Origin: Streptomyces koelreuteriae
Lineage (GTDB): Bacteria; Actinomycetota; Actinomycetes; Streptomycetales; Streptomycetaceae
Reading direction: 5' to 3'
DNA length: 64,000 bases
Assembly: GCF_018604545.1 (NCBI RefSeq)
Contig: NZ_CP075896.1
Coordinates: 1,426,001-1,490,000, forward strand
Shown: positions 7,557 through 17,376 of the stretch, piece after piece
Numbering within the stretch: position 1 is the stretch's first letter
How the letters are laid out: the number at the start of each line of letters is the position of its first letter
Position numbers and translations under genes: made by a program
Notes under the pieces: generated by a model
What the model was told of the DNA's origin: nothing
Databases searched by the model: none
Seen by the model: the letters and a program-made list of their open reading frames with translations, nothing else

Positions 7557-9011
7557 TCAGTGGACGCCCAGCCAGCTCTCGATCGGGTTGAGGGCGAAGT
7601 ACACGAGGAACACCGCCGTCAGGATCCACATGAAGGCGCCGATCTCGCGCACCTTGCCCTGGGCGGTCTTGATGGCGACGTAGGAGATGACACCCGCGGC
7701 GACACCGGTGGTGATGGTGTACGTGAACGGCATCAGGACGACCGTCAGGAACACCGGGATGGCGGTGGCCCGGTCGCCCCAGTCCACGTGCCGGGCGTTC
7801 ATCAGCATCATCGCGCCGATGACGACGAGGGCGGCAGACGCGACCTCCTGCGGCACGATCGCCGTGAGCGGCGTGAAGAACAGACAGGCCGCGAAGAACG
7901 CGCCGGTGACGACCGAGGCGAGGCCCGTGCGGGCGCCCTCCCCGACACCCGTCGCGGACTCGATGAACACCGTCTGACCCGAGCCGCCGGACACGCCTCC
8001 GATCGCGCCGCCGGCCCCGTCGATGAACAGCGCCTTGGACAGGCCCGGCATCCGGCCCTTGTCGTCGGCGAGCTTGGCCTCGGTGCCGACGCCGATGATG
8101 GTCGCCATCGCGTCGAAGAACCCGGCCAGCACCAGCGTGAAGACGATCATGCCGACGGTCATCGCGCCGACCTCGCCCCAGCCGCCGAACTCCACGTCCC
8201 CGAAGAGCGAGAAGTCGGGCATGGACACCGCGCTGCCGTGCAGTTCGGGCGCCCCGGCCGCCCACTGCCTGGGGTCGATGACACCGGCCGCGTTCAGGAT
8301 CGCGGCCACGATCGTGCCGGCGACGATGCCGATGAGGATGGCGCCCGGGATGTTCCGGGCCTGGAGCATGAAGATCAGCAGCAGGGTGCCGGCGAAGAGC
8401 AGGACCGGCCAGCCGGCCAGTTCGCCCGCCGGGCCGAGCGTGACGGGAGTGGCCTTCCCCTGGTGCACGAAGCCGGACTTGTAGAAGCCGATGAGGGCGA
8501 TGAACAGGCCGATGCCCATGGTGATGCCGTGCTTGAGCGCGAGCGGGATCGCGTTCATGATCATCTCGCGCAGGCCGGTGACGACCAGCAGCATGATGAT
8601 CACGCCGTACATCACGCACATGCCCATCGCCTGCGGCCAGGTCATCTCGGGCGCGACCTGGGAGGCGAGGACTCCGGAGACGGACAGACCCGCGGCGAGG
8701 GCGAGCGGCACCTTGCCGATGAACCCCATCAGCAGCGTGGTGAGGGCCGCCGCGAACGCGGTCGCGGTGATGAGGCCCTTCTGCGCGAGGGTGTCCCCCG
8801 CCGCGTCCTTCCCGGACAGGATCAGGGGGTTGAGCAGGAGGATGTACGCCATCGCCATGAAGGTCGTGACACCGCCGCGCACCTCTCGCGCGAGCGTCGA
8901 TCCTCTGTGGGATATGTGGAAGTACCGGTCGAGCCAGGACCGTCCGGCCGGGACGCGGGTGCCTTCGCCCGCGTCCTCGGCTGTGGTCCTCGGCTCAAGT
9001 GACTGGGTCAT
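7557..9011 (-). CDS. NCS2-family purine permease
   Basis: 484 residues with about 12-14 hydrophobic segments. Residues ~28-60 (RYFHISHRGSTLAREVRGG, then TTFMAMAYILLLNP) are the characteristic N-terminus of the AzgA-like branch of NCS2, which imports adenine, guanine or hypoxanthine with protons. A pocket segment FFDAMATIIGVGTEAKLAD and a GGVSGGSGQTVFIESATGV loop support the family. Its place between xanthine dehydrogenase and XdhC implies purine uptake for catabolism, controlled with the cluster by the PucR gene at 13381. Start ATG with GGGAG upstream. Confidence 0.93.
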   Translation of the reverse strand: MTQSLEPRTTAEDAGEGTRVPAGRSWLDRYFHISHRGSTLAREVRGGVTTFMAMAYILLLNPLILSGKDAAGDTLAQKGLITATAFAAALTTLLMGFIGKVPLALAAGLSVSGVLASQVAPEMTWPQAMGMCVMYGVIIMLLVVTGLREMIMNAIPLALKHGITMGIGLFIALIGFYKSGFVHQGKATPVTLGPAGELAGWPVLLFAGTLLLIFMLQARNIPGAILIGIVAGTIVAAILNAAGVIDPRQWAAGAPELHGSAVSMPDFSLFGDVEFGGWGEVGAMTVGMIVFTLVLAGFFDAMATIIGVGTEAKLADDKGRMPGLSKALFIDGAGGAIGGVSGGSGQTVFIESATGVGEGARTGLASVVTGAFFAACLFFTPLTAIVPQEVASAALVVIGAMMLMNARHVDWGDRATAIPVFLTVVLMPFTYTITTGVAAGVISYVAIKTAQGKVREIGAFMWILTAVFLVYFALNPIESWLGVH

Positions 9012-9084
9012 GTGGGCCTACTCCCAAGTTTCATAGGGGGTTGGGATGCACGACCCGGGGGACGGCCCGAGACGAACGAAAGGG

Positions 9085-9119
9085 GTCCGGGGGACACACG
9101 GGGACGCGGCCCCCCGGAC
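9085..9119 (-). terminator. Hairpin between the dehydrogenase and permease genes
   Basis: GTCCGGGGG (9085-9093) pairs with CCCCCGGAC (9111-9119). It follows the stop of the molybdopterin subunit by 13 bases and precedes the permease, so it may lower rather than abolish read-through into the downstream genes. Confidence 0.5.
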
Positions 9120-9132
9120 GGGACTCTCCTGC

Positions 9133-11529
9133 TCAGGCCTCGGAGAGTGACGTACCCGTGAGGTGCTCGGGCCGTACCGGAGTCCGGTTCAGCTCGAGCC
9201 CGGTCGCGTTCCGGATGGCCGCGAGGACCGCCGGCGTCGACGACAGGGTGGGTGCTTCGCCGATGCCGCGCAGCCCGTACGGGGCGTGCTCGTCGGCGAG
9301 TTCGAGGACGTCGACCGGGATGGTCGGCGTGTCGAGGATGGTCGGGATCAGATAGTCGGTGAAGGAGGGGTTCCGCACCTTCGCCGTCTTCGGGTCGACG
9401 ACGATCTCCTCCATGACGGCCACGCCGAGGCCCTGTGTCGTGCCGCCCTGGATCTGCCCGAGCACGGACAGCGGGTTGAGCGCCTTGCCGACGTCCTGGG
9501 CGCAGCCCAGCTCGATGACCTTCACCAGCCCGAGTTCGGTGTCGACCTCGACGACGGCGCGGTGCGCGGCGAAGGAGTACTGCACATGCCCGTTGCCCTG
9601 CCCGGTGCGCAGGTCGAAGGCCTCGGTCGGCCGGTGCCGCCACTCCTCCTCGACCTCGACGGTCTCGCCCTCCAGGACGTCGGCCAGGCCGGAGAGGACC
9701 TCGCCGCCGTCGGTGACGACCTTGCCGCCCTCCAGCAGCAGCTCGGCGGTGGCCCAGGCCGGGTGATACGACCCGAACTTGCGGCGCCCGATCTCCAGGA
9801 CCTTCTCGCGGACGATCTCGCAGGCGTTCTTCACGGCGCCGCCGGTGACGTACGTCTGCCGGGAGGCGGAGGTCGAACCGGCGCTGCCCACCTGGGTGTC
9901 GGCCGGGTTGATGGTCACCTGGGTGACGCCCAGCTCGGTCCGGGCGATCTGCGCGTGGACGGTGACACCGCCCTGCCCGACCTCGGCCATGGCCGTGTGC
10001 ACGGTGACCACGGGCTCTCCGCCCACGACCTCCATCCGCACCTTCGCGGTCGAGTAGTCGTCGAACCCCTCGGAGAAACCGACGTTCTTGATGCCGACCG
10101 CGTAGCCGACCCCGCGTACGACGCCTTCGCCGTGCGTGGTGTTGGACAGACCGCCCGGCAGCTGCCGTACGTCGGCGCCCTCGCTGGACTCCCACTGGCG
10201 CTCCGGCGGCATCGGCATCGCCTTGACGCGGCGCAGGAGTTCGGCGACCGGGGCCGGGGAGTCGACGGGCTGTCCGGTCGGCAGGAGCGTGCCCTGCTCC
10301 ATGGCGTTGAGCTGCCGGAACTCCACCGGGTCCATGCCGAGCTTCCGCGCCACCTTGTCCATCTGCGCCTCGTAGGCGAAGCACGCCTGGACCGCGCCGA
10401 AGCCGCGCATGGCGCCGCAGGGCGGGTTGTTGCTGTAGAGGGCGATGGCCTCGATGTCCACGTCCTCGATCACATACGGGCCGACGGACAGCGAGGAGGC
10501 GTTGCCGACGACGGCCGGGGAGGCGGAGGCGTAGGCGCCGCCGTCCAGGACGATCCGGCACTTCATGTGGGTGAGCTTGCCGTCGCGCGTGGCCCCGTGC
10601 TCGTAGTACAGCTTCGCCGGGTGGCGGTGGACGTGCCCGAAGAAGGACTCGAACCGGTTGTAGACGATCTTGACGGGCTTGCCCGTGCGCAGTGCCAGCA
10701 GGCAGGCGTGGATCTGCATCGACAGGTCCTCGCGGCCGCCGAACGCGCCGCCGACGCCGGACAGCGTCATGCGCACCTTGTCCTCGGGCAGTCCGAGCAC
10801 GGGCGCGATCTGGCGCAGATCGCTGTGCAGCCACTGGGTGGCGATGTAGAGGTGGACGCCGCCGTCCTCCTCGGGGACGGCGAGGCCGGACTCGGGGCCG
10901 AGGAAGGCCTGGTCCTGCATGCCGAAGGTGTACTCGCCCTCGACGATGACATCGGCCCGCCGCCGAGCGGCCTCGACGTCACCGCGGATGATCGGCTGGC
11001 GGTGGACGATGTTCGGGTGCGGGACGTGCCCGGCGTGGTGGTCGTCGCGGCCCTCGTGGACGAGGATCGCGTCCGGCGCGGTCGCGGACGCCTCGTCGGT
11101 GATGACGGGCAGTTCGCGGTAGTCGACCTTGATCTTCGCGGCAGCGCGGCGGGCCGTCTCCGGATGGTCGGCGGCGACGATCGCGACCGGCTCTCCGTGG
11201 TGGCGGACCTTGCCGTGGGCGAGGACCGGGGTGTCCTGGATCTCCAGCCCGTAGTTCTTCACGTCGGTGGGCAGGTCGTCGTACGTGAGCACGGCGTAGA
11301 CGCCCGGCAGGGCCAGTGCCTCGCTCGTGTCGATGGACACGATCTCGGCGTGCGCGACGGTCGACCGCAGGATCTGCCCCCACAGCATGTCCTCGTGCCA
11401 CATGTCGGACGAGTACGCGAACTCGCCGGTGACCTTGAGGGTGCCGTCCGGGCGGAGCGTGGACTCGCCGATGCCGCCCTTGGTCCGGGAGCCCTGGGTG
11501 ATCTTCGTGGGTGCGCCGTTGGTGGGCAT
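9133..11529 (-). CDS. Xanthine dehydrogenase, molybdopterin-binding large subunit
   Basis: 798 residues. The N-terminal a/b hammerhead domain (~18-135) is followed by the molybdopterin-binding domain. The motif GVGGAFGGREDLSMQIHACL and FRQLNAMEQGTLLPTGQPV are typical, and LRGIGEAPTLSSTPAVLAAI near the C-terminus holds the catalytic Glu (GEAPT). The enzyme oxidises hypoxanthine to xanthine and xanthine to uric acid. The ATG at 11529 lies 2 bases after the stop of the 2Fe-2S subunit. It is the third gene of the FAD, FeS, Mo order typical for three-subunit enzymes of this family. Cytoplasmic; needs XdhC for cofactor sulfuration. Confidence 0.93.
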   Translation of the reverse strand: MPTNGAPTKITQGSRTKGGIGESTLRPDGTLKVTGEFAYSSDMWHEDMLWGQILRSTVAHAEIVSIDTSEALALPGVYAVLTYDDLPTDVKNYGLEIQDTPVLAHGKVRHHGEPVAIVAADHPETARRAAAKIKVDYRELPVITDEASATAPDAILVHEGRDDHHAGHVPHPNIVHRQPIIRGDVEAARRRADVIVEGEYTFGMQDQAFLGPESGLAVPEEDGGVHLYIATQWLHSDLRQIAPVLGLPEDKVRMTLSGVGGAFGGREDLSMQIHACLLALRTGKPVKIVYNRFESFFGHVHRHPAKLYYEHGATRDGKLTHMKCRIVLDGGAYASASPAVVGNASSLSVGPYVIEDVDIEAIALYSNNPPCGAMRGFGAVQACFAYEAQMDKVARKLGMDPVEFRQLNAMEQGTLLPTGQPVDSPAPVAELLRRVKAMPMPPERQWESSEGADVRQLPGGLSNTTHGEGVVRGVGYAVGIKNVGFSEGFDDYSTAKVRMEVVGGEPVVTVHTAMAEVGQGGVTVHAQIARTELGVTQVTINPADTQVGSAGSTSASRQTYVTGGAVKNACEIVREKVLEIGRRKFGSYHPAWATAELLLEGGKVVTDGGEVLSGLADVLEGETVEVEEEWRHRPTEAFDLRTGQGNGHVQYSFAAHRAVVEVDTELGLVKVIELGCAQDVGKALNPLSVLGQIQGGTTQGLGVAVMEEIVVDPKTAKVRNPSFTDYLIPTILDTPTIPVDVLELADEHAPYGLRGIGEAPTLSSTPAVLAAIRNATGLELNRTPVRPEHLTGTSLSEA

Positions 11530-11531
11530 GC

Positions 11532-12112
<581 letters not shown>

Positions 12113-12113
<1 letters not shown>

Positions 12114-13003
12114 TACGCGGCTCCCTCCGTAAGGCGGCGGGCGCCGCGGTAGGACTCCCAGGTCCAGGTCAGGGTGCGGCGGGCCATGACGCCGACGGCG
12201 TGGCGGCGGTAGCTCGCGGTGCCCCGCACGTCGTCGATCGGGTTGCAGGCGGCGGAGCACAGGTCCGCGAACTGCTTGGCGACCGACGGGGTGACGATCT
12301 TCCCGCTGTCCCAGAAGCCGCCCTCCTCCAGAGCGGCGTTCAGAAACTCCTCGGCGGCCTTGGCCCGAATGGGTGTAGGGGCGGCCGAGCCGATGCCCGT
12401 CCGCACGGTCCGCGTCTCGGGATGCAGCGCCAGCCCGAACGCGCACACGGCGATGACCATCGCGTTCCTGGTCCCCACCTTGGAGAACTGCTGCGGCCCG
12501 TCGGCCTTCTTCACATGCACGGCCCGGATCAGTTCATCGGCCGCCAGCGCGTTGCGCTTCACGCCCTTGTAGAACTCGTCGATCGGGATCCGGCGCGCCC
12601 CGCGCACCGACTCGACCTCCACCTCGGCGCCCGCGGCGAGCAGGGCGGGGTGGGCGTCGCCGGCCGGGGAGGCGGTGCCGAGGTTGCCGCCGACGCCGCC
12701 GCGGTTGCGGATCTGCGGGGAGGCGACGGTGTGCGAGGCGAGGGCGAGGCCCGGCAGTTCGGCGCGCAGGTTCTCCATGATCCGCGTGTACGGCACGGAG
12801 GCGCCCAGCCGTACGCTCCCCTCGCCGACCTCCCACTCGGAGAGGTCGCCGACGCGGTTCAGGTCCATGAGGTACTCGGGCCGGCGGTGGTCGAAGTTGA
12901 TCTCGACCATCACGTCGGTGCCACCCGCAATCGGCACAGCGGTGGGGTGCTCGGCTTTCGCGGCGAGCGCCTCCTCCCAGCTGGCGGGGCGAAGGAAGTC
13001 CAT
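12113..13003 (-). CDS. Xanthine dehydrogenase, FAD-binding subunit
   Basis: 296 residues. FAD-binding signatures of the CoxM/XdhB type are clear: PIAGGTDVMVEINF near residue 28 and RNRGGVGGNLGTASPAGD near 100. The C-terminal CO-dehydrogenase flavoprotein domain covers ~180-290. It passes electrons from the iron-sulfur clusters to NAD+. The ATG at 13003 (MDFLRPASWEEAL) is chosen because GGAGAAGAGAG precedes it; an upstream in-frame extension is Arg-rich and unlikely. First gene of the purine operon. Confidence 0.92.
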
Positions 13004-13380
13004 GACCGGCTCTCTTCTCCGTCTTCTCGTGGGGCGTTCAGATTGAGCCAATCCGTGTGCGGCGGTCCCGGCTCGTTCATGTGCTGTTAACGCGTAGTGG
13101 CCTCAGTACACAGCGCGGTACTCCGACGGGGTCAGTCACGGAAACCATGAAGGAGTTGGCTGGCCAGGACGGGCATCTTGTAGATTCGTATGAACGGAGG
13201 CCATCAGAAACCTCCTCGTTCTCCTGTGGAAACGCGCGACACAGCCGCGTGACCTGGGACACAGCCGGAACGCGGTTCGAGGCCGTTGGGTATCGCCCAC
13301 CAGGCCACCGAACAGGCGTTCCCTCAACACTCCCCCAAGATCCACCACTGATTTCGAGACAAAGAACGGCGGCGACGAGA
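13004..13380. promoter_or_regulatory. Divergent control region between xanthine dehydrogenase and pucR-like genes
   Basis: This 377-base gap contains no convincing gene. It must hold both divergent promoters. A direct repeat GACACAGCCG occurs at 13238-13247 and 13258-13267, exactly 20 bases apart, that is two helical turns on the same face. This arrangement suits a regulator such as the adjacent PucR-type protein. No definite -10/-35 pair can be assigned by eye. Confidence 0.45.
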
Positions 13381-15066
13381 ATGCGGCTGCGCGCACTGCT
13401 GGACACCGACGCGCTGGGCCTCAAGCTGCTCGGCGGCGAGGAAGAGCTGGACCGCACGGTGCGCGGCGTGATGACCACCGACCTCCGCGACCCCAGCCGC
13501 TACCTCTCGGGCGGCGAACTGGTGCTCACGGGCCTGGCCTGGCGCCATGACGCCGAGGACTCGGAGCCGTTCGTCCGGATCCTGGTGCAGCAGGGTGTGA
13601 CGGCCCTCGCCGCGGGCGAGGCCGAGCTCGGAGACGTCCCGGCCGACCTGGTCACGGCCTGCGCCCGGCACCGGCTCCCCCTCTTCGCGGTGCACGAGTC
13701 GGTGGCGTTCGCGACGATCACCGAACACGTCGTACGGCAGGTCTCAGGCGAGCGCGCCGGAGACCTCGCGGCGGTCGTCGACCGCCACCGCCGGATGATG
13801 ACCTCGGGCCCGGCGGGCGGCGGCCCGGACGTCGTCCTGGACCTGCTCGGCTCGGACCTGGACCTGCGCGCCTGGGTCCTCGCCCCCACCGGCCGGCTGA
13901 TCGCGGGCTCGAAGGCCGCGGGCCCCGCCGCCCTGCCCGCCGAGACCTGCGGACGCCTGGTGGCGGAACACCTCACCGCCACCCGCACGGGCCGCCGCGC
14001 ACCGCACCGCGTCCTCCTGGGCGGCACCACCTACTCCCTGTTCCCGATCCGCTCGACGGGCCGCTCCCCGCAGAGCGCCCGCGACACCCGGGACGTCCGC
14101 GAGACCCTGCTCTCCGACTGGCTGCTGGCCGTCGAGGCGGACGCCGGGGACTGGGCCGAGGAGCGCCTGGACCTGCTGCACGGCGTCACCCAGCTGATCG
14201 CGGTCGAGCGGGACCGCCGCGACGCCGCCCGCACGGTCCGCCGCCGCCTCGCCCAGGAGGTGCTGGAACTGGTCCAGACGGGCGCGGCCCCCGGCGAGAT
14301 CGCCGCCCGTCTGCGCGTGGCCGCGCCGGTGCTGCTGCCCGGCCTCGGGGCGGCGCCGCACTGGCAGGTGGTCGTGGCCCGCGTCGACTGGGACGGGGAC
14401 GGCATCGAGGGCGGCCCGGTGGCCCAGGCCCTGCTGGAGGAGATCCTCGTCGACCCGCTCTCCGCGGGCCCGGAGCACTCGGACCGCATCGCCGTGGCCC
14501 ACACCGGCGAGGAGGCCATCGCCCTGGTCCCCCTGCCCGCCGTCTCGACGGAGCACGACGGCTCCGAGACCGGCGTCCTCGCCGACGCGCTCCTGGAATC
14601 CGTACGCGACCCCCTCACCGCGGGTCTCGACGGCGACGGGCACCTCACCCTCGGCGTCAGCGCGGCCGTGCACTCGGCGGAGGGTCTGCGGGGCGCCCTG
14701 GAGGAGGCCCGCCACGCCCGCCGGGTGGCCGCGGCCCGCCCGGGCCGGGTCTGCGCGGCGGGCCACCAGGAACTGGCCTCGCACGTCCTGCTGCTCCCCT
14801 TCGTCCCGGACGATGTCCGCCGCGCCTTCACGGCCCGCCTCCTGGACCCCCTCCGCGACTACGACCGCCGGCACCGGGCGGAGCTGATCCCCACCCTGGA
14901 GGCGTTCCTCGACTGCGACGGCTCCTGGACCCGCTGCGCCGGCCGTCTCCACCTCCACGTCAACACGCTGCGCTACCGCGTCGGACGGATCGAGCAGTTG
15001 ACGGGCCGTGATCTGTCGAGGCTCGAGGACAAGCTGGATTTCTTCCTTGCCCTGCGCATGAGCTGA
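13381..15066 (+). CDS. PucR-family transcriptional regulator of purine catabolism
   Basis: 561 residues. The N-terminal PucR domain (~1-120) has the typical LRDPSRYLSGGELVLTGL stretch. A GGDEF-like/CdaR middle region follows, and the C-terminal PucR HTH reads ETA-type LEAFLDCDGSWTRCAGRLHL and VNTLRYRVGRIEQLTGRDL. The family activates purine-degradation genes, with ligand sensed through the N-terminal half. It is divergent from the xanthine dehydrogenase operon, which is its most likely target. The ATG at 13381 starts at the family's usual N-terminus; the reading frame is open further upstream but that part is not coding-like. Confidence 0.88.
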   Translation: MRLRALLDTDALGLKLLGGEEELDRTVRGVMTTDLRDPSRYLSGGELVLTGLAWRHDAEDSEPFVRILVQQGVTALAAGEAELGDVPADLVTACARHRLPLFAVHESVAFATITEHVVRQVSGERAGDLAAVVDRHRRMMTSGPAGGGPDVVLDLLGSDLDLRAWVLAPTGRLIAGSKAAGPAALPAETCGRLVAEHLTATRTGRRAPHRVLLGGTTYSLFPIRSTGRSPQSARDTRDVRETLLSDWLLAVEADAGDWAEERLDLLHGVTQLIAVERDRRDAARTVRRRLAQEVLELVQTGAAPGEIAARLRVAAPVLLPGLGAAPHWQVVVARVDWDGDGIEGGPVAQALLEEILVDPLSAGPEHSDRIAVAHTGEEAIALVPLPAVSTEHDGSETGVLADALLESVRDPLTAGLDGDGHLTLGVSAAVHSAEGLRGALEEARHARRVAAARPGRVCAAGHQELASHVLLLPFVPDDVRRAFTARLLDPLRDYDRRHRAELIPTLEAFLDCDGSWTRCAGRLHLHVNTLRYRVGRIEQLTGRDLSRLEDKLDFFLALRMS

Positions 15067-15214
15067 GACACGGGGTGTCCCGTCCCGAACACGGGGCGCC
15101 CGGAGCCCCACGACTTTGTGAAATCCTTCACCCACCCTCTTGGCCCGGCCCCGCGATTCGTGCTGAGATGCCGCCACCACTCAACAGCTCGATGGCGTGC
15201 TCGGGGAGGGCAAC

Positions 15215-15994
15215 GTGGCGCATACCGCCATGTCTGGTAACGGAACGACCCCTGGTGACGATCCCCTCCAGACCGCGGTATGGCGGCTGCGCTCACGCGG
15301 GTGCTGGGCCGACGCGGCCGCCCTGCTGCTGCCGGACACACCCGCGGCGGCGCTCCAACGCGCTTCGTTGCTGGTGGAACGGTGTCTGTACACCGAGCGG
15401 GGCTGGGAGGAGGCCGAGGACGCGCTGCGCACGGCCGAGGCGCTGGCCCACAGCGACGACGAGCGGGGCGCGGCCGCTTGTGAACGCGGTTACTTGGCCT
15501 ACGCCTCGACGCTGCTCGCGGTGCGGGACCGGGCCGACGAGGCGCGGGCCGCGCTGGGGCGGGCCGCCGCGCTGATCCCTCCGGGGGCTTCGCAGCGGGC
15601 CCTGCTGGACTTCCGTCGCGGTCTGCTGGCGGAGAACCTGACGAGTGCCCCGCAGGCGGCGCGGGCGGCGTACCGCCGGGCGCACGCGGGGGCTACGGCG
15701 CATGAGAATCCGCTGCTGCTGTCCTTCACCTGGCGCCATCTGGCCGGGCTCGCCCTGCGGGACGGGGAGTTGGCGGAGGCGCGGCACGGTTTCTCGGAGT
15801 CACTGCGGATCCGGGAGGAGCTGGGCTATCTCGTCGGCACGGCCCCCGCGCTGGTGTCCCTGGCCGACACGGAGACGGAGCCGGAGGCGTCCCGACTACG
15901 CGAGGAGGCCCGGCGCTTGTTCCGCCTGCTCGGAGGCGTACCGACCTGGCTGTCCCGCCAGTTGGCCCCGTTGCCGCCGGCGGCGACCGCTTGA
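15215..15994 (+). CDS. TPR-like helical repeat protein of unknown role
   Basis: 259 residues. The body (~25-215) is a series of Ala/Leu/Arg-rich helix pairs resembling tetratricopeptide repeats (AAALLLPDTPAAALQRASLL, AEDALRTAEALAHSDDERG, ARHGFSESLRIREELGY). No catalytic motif, signal peptide or membrane segment is seen, so it is probably a cytoplasmic protein-binding module. The GTG at 15215 is preferred because GGGGAGGG ends 4 bases upstream; ATG 15230 is an alternative. It stands alone between pucR and the GntR gene. The function is not recognised. Confidence 0.65.
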   Translation: MAHTAMSGNGTTPGDDPLQTAVWRLRSRGCWADAAALLLPDTPAAALQRASLLVERCLYTERGWEEAEDALRTAEALAHSDDERGAAACERGYLAYASTLLAVRDRADEARAALGRAAALIPPGASQRALLDFRRGLLAENLTSAPQAARAAYRRAHAGATAHENPLLLSFTWRHLAGLALRDGELAEARHGFSESLRIREELGYLVGTAPALVSLADTETEPEASRLREEARRLFRLLGGVPTWLSRQLAPLPPAATA

Positions 15995-16422
15995 ACGCGT
16001 CCCGGGGTACCCGGCGTCGAGGCTGAGGCCGGGTCGGTCCGCAACCCGGCGAAACGGGGTGCCGCTGCGCCCACCCGTGCCGCCCCTAGCGGCACGCATG
16101 CCCGCAGCGGTGGCCTGCGGCAGCTTGGGCGGGTGCGGCCCCCGTTACTGAGGGGGGACGGCTGAAACGGCCGGGCCGGGGGGCGAAGCCGCCGGGCTGG
16201 GCGGAGGGACGAGACCCCCTGCCGGGGCGGTTGGCGGAAGCCGCGACGCGCCCGCACTCGCCGGATCACGGAAGGGGACGTGTCGGGGGGTGTCCGCCCG
16301 CAGCGGTTGGCGCGTCAACGAACAGTCAATTGGTCCCCGACCCCATCGCGCCGTTCCGAGGACGGACACCCCCGGCGCGGCCCCGACCCACCCCCGGCGA
16401 TGGGCGCGAGACGCCCGCCCCC
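15995..16422. other. 428-base convergent intergenic region
   Basis: This lies between the TPR-like gene and the minus-strand GntR gene. No gene with convincing codon use is seen. It is rich in G runs and holds one clear hairpin (16076-16096), likely ending transcription from the left. Confidence 0.5.
16076..16096 (+). terminator. Hairpin in the convergent gap
   Basis: CGTGCCG (16076-16082) pairs perfectly with CGGCACG (16090-16096) over a 7-base loop, 80 bases after the TPR-like gene. Confidence 0.4.
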
Positions 16423-17229
16423 TCAGCCCGCGCCCGTGAAGTGCTCCCCCACCAGGACCCGCACGACATCCAAGTCCCCGGCGATCAACGCGTCCAGCAA
16501 CGCGGTGTGCTCATGCGCGTCCGCCACCAGCTCGGCCCGCCCCCGGCCACCCGGCCCGCCGCCCACCAGCGGCCACTGCGCCCGCCGGTGCAGATCCTCG
16601 GCGATCTGGACCAACTGCCCGTTCCCCGAGAGGGACAGCACCGCACGGTGGAACACCCGGTCGGACTCCGCGTAGGTCGCGCGGCAGCCGGAGGACGCCG
16701 CGCGGACCGTCGCCTCGGCGAGAGGCCGCAGTTCGGCCCACCGCTCGGCGGGAACGGCACGGGCCAGCCGCAGCATCACCGGCACCTCGATCAGCGACCG
16801 GACCTCGGCCAGTTCCGCCAGCTCCCGCGCTCCCCGCTCGACCACCCGGAACCCACGGTTCGGCACGACCTCGACGGCACCCTCGATCGCCAGCTGCTGC
16901 ATCGCCTCGCGCACCGGCGTCGCCGACACCCCGAACCGCTCGCCCAGCACCGGCGCCGAGTACACCTCACCGGGCCGCAGATCCCCCGCCACCAGCGCGG
17001 CCCGCAGCGCGTCCACGATCTGCCCGCGCACGGAGGACCGCTGGATGACAGGCCTGGGCCGCGGAAGGGCCGGCTCACCGTGCGTGTGCTCACCACGCAC
17101 CGCCCCATCGGCCCCAGCCCCATCGGCCCCAGCCCCGTCGGCCGCAGCCGCTGCCCCAGCCGCCCCGGCCTGCCGCGGCACACGGGCCTGCCCGGCCTGC
17201 ACAGCCGACCAGGGCTCCCCCTGCTTCAA
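16423..17229 (-). CDS. GntR-family regulator, FadR/FCD type
   Basis: 268 residues. A winged HTH occupies ~65-130 (SSVRGQIVDALRAALVAGDL, PVLGERFGVSATPVREAMQQ), followed by an FCD ligand domain to ~265 with metal-binding-type residues (EVRSLIEVPVMLRLA, ESDRVFHRAVLSL, DAHEHTALLDALI). The N-terminal ~60 residues are an unusual Ala/Gly-rich extension containing GADGAGADGA, from a 15-bp tandem repeat. A TTG at 17229 has GGAGGAGG at ideal spacing and is preferred over the ATG at 17265, which has no ribosome site. It is divergent from the FhuF-like gene. Ligand and targets are unknown. Confidence 0.85.
   Translation of the reverse strand: MKQGEPWSAVQAGQARVPRQAGAAGAAAAADGAGADGAGADGAVRGEHTHGEPALPRPRPVIQRSSVRGQIVDALRAALVAGDLRPGEVYSAPVLGERFGVSATPVREAMQQLAIEGAVEVVPNRGFRVVERGARELAELAEVRSLIEVPVMLRLARAVPAERWAELRPLAEATVRAASSGCRATYAESDRVFHRAVLSLSGNGQLVQIAEDLHRRAQWPLVGGGPGGRGRAELVADAHEHTALLDALIAGDLDVVRVLVGEHFTGAG
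17103..17147. repeat. 15-bp tandem repeat inside the GntR gene
   Basis: CCCCATCGGCCCCAG occurs twice in tandem (17103-17117, 17118-17132), with a third copy carrying two changes (17133-17147). It encodes the Gly-Ala-Asp repeats in the N-terminal extension and keeps the reading frame. Confidence 0.8.
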
Positions 17230-17339
17230 GGGTCCTCCTCCGGACGTATCGGTACTTGGGGTCATTACGGCGGGTTGTTACTCGTCCGTCAAGCACCATA
17301 AGCGCCCCGAGCGCCAGTTCAAATCCCAGCGATCTTGAG

Positions 17340-17358
17340 TTAGGTTAGGCTTACCTCT
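17340..17358 (+). promoter_or_regulatory. Iron box (DtxR/DmdR-type operator)
   Basis: TTAGGTTAGGCTTACCTCT closely matches the 19-bp actinobacterial iron-box consensus TTAGGTTAGGCTAACCTAA. It sits 18 bases before the start of the FhuF-like reductase gene. Binding of the Fe-loaded repressor would shut the gene off when iron is plentiful. Confidence 0.88.
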
Positions 17359-17376
17359 GAGTAGATCGGTGATCCC

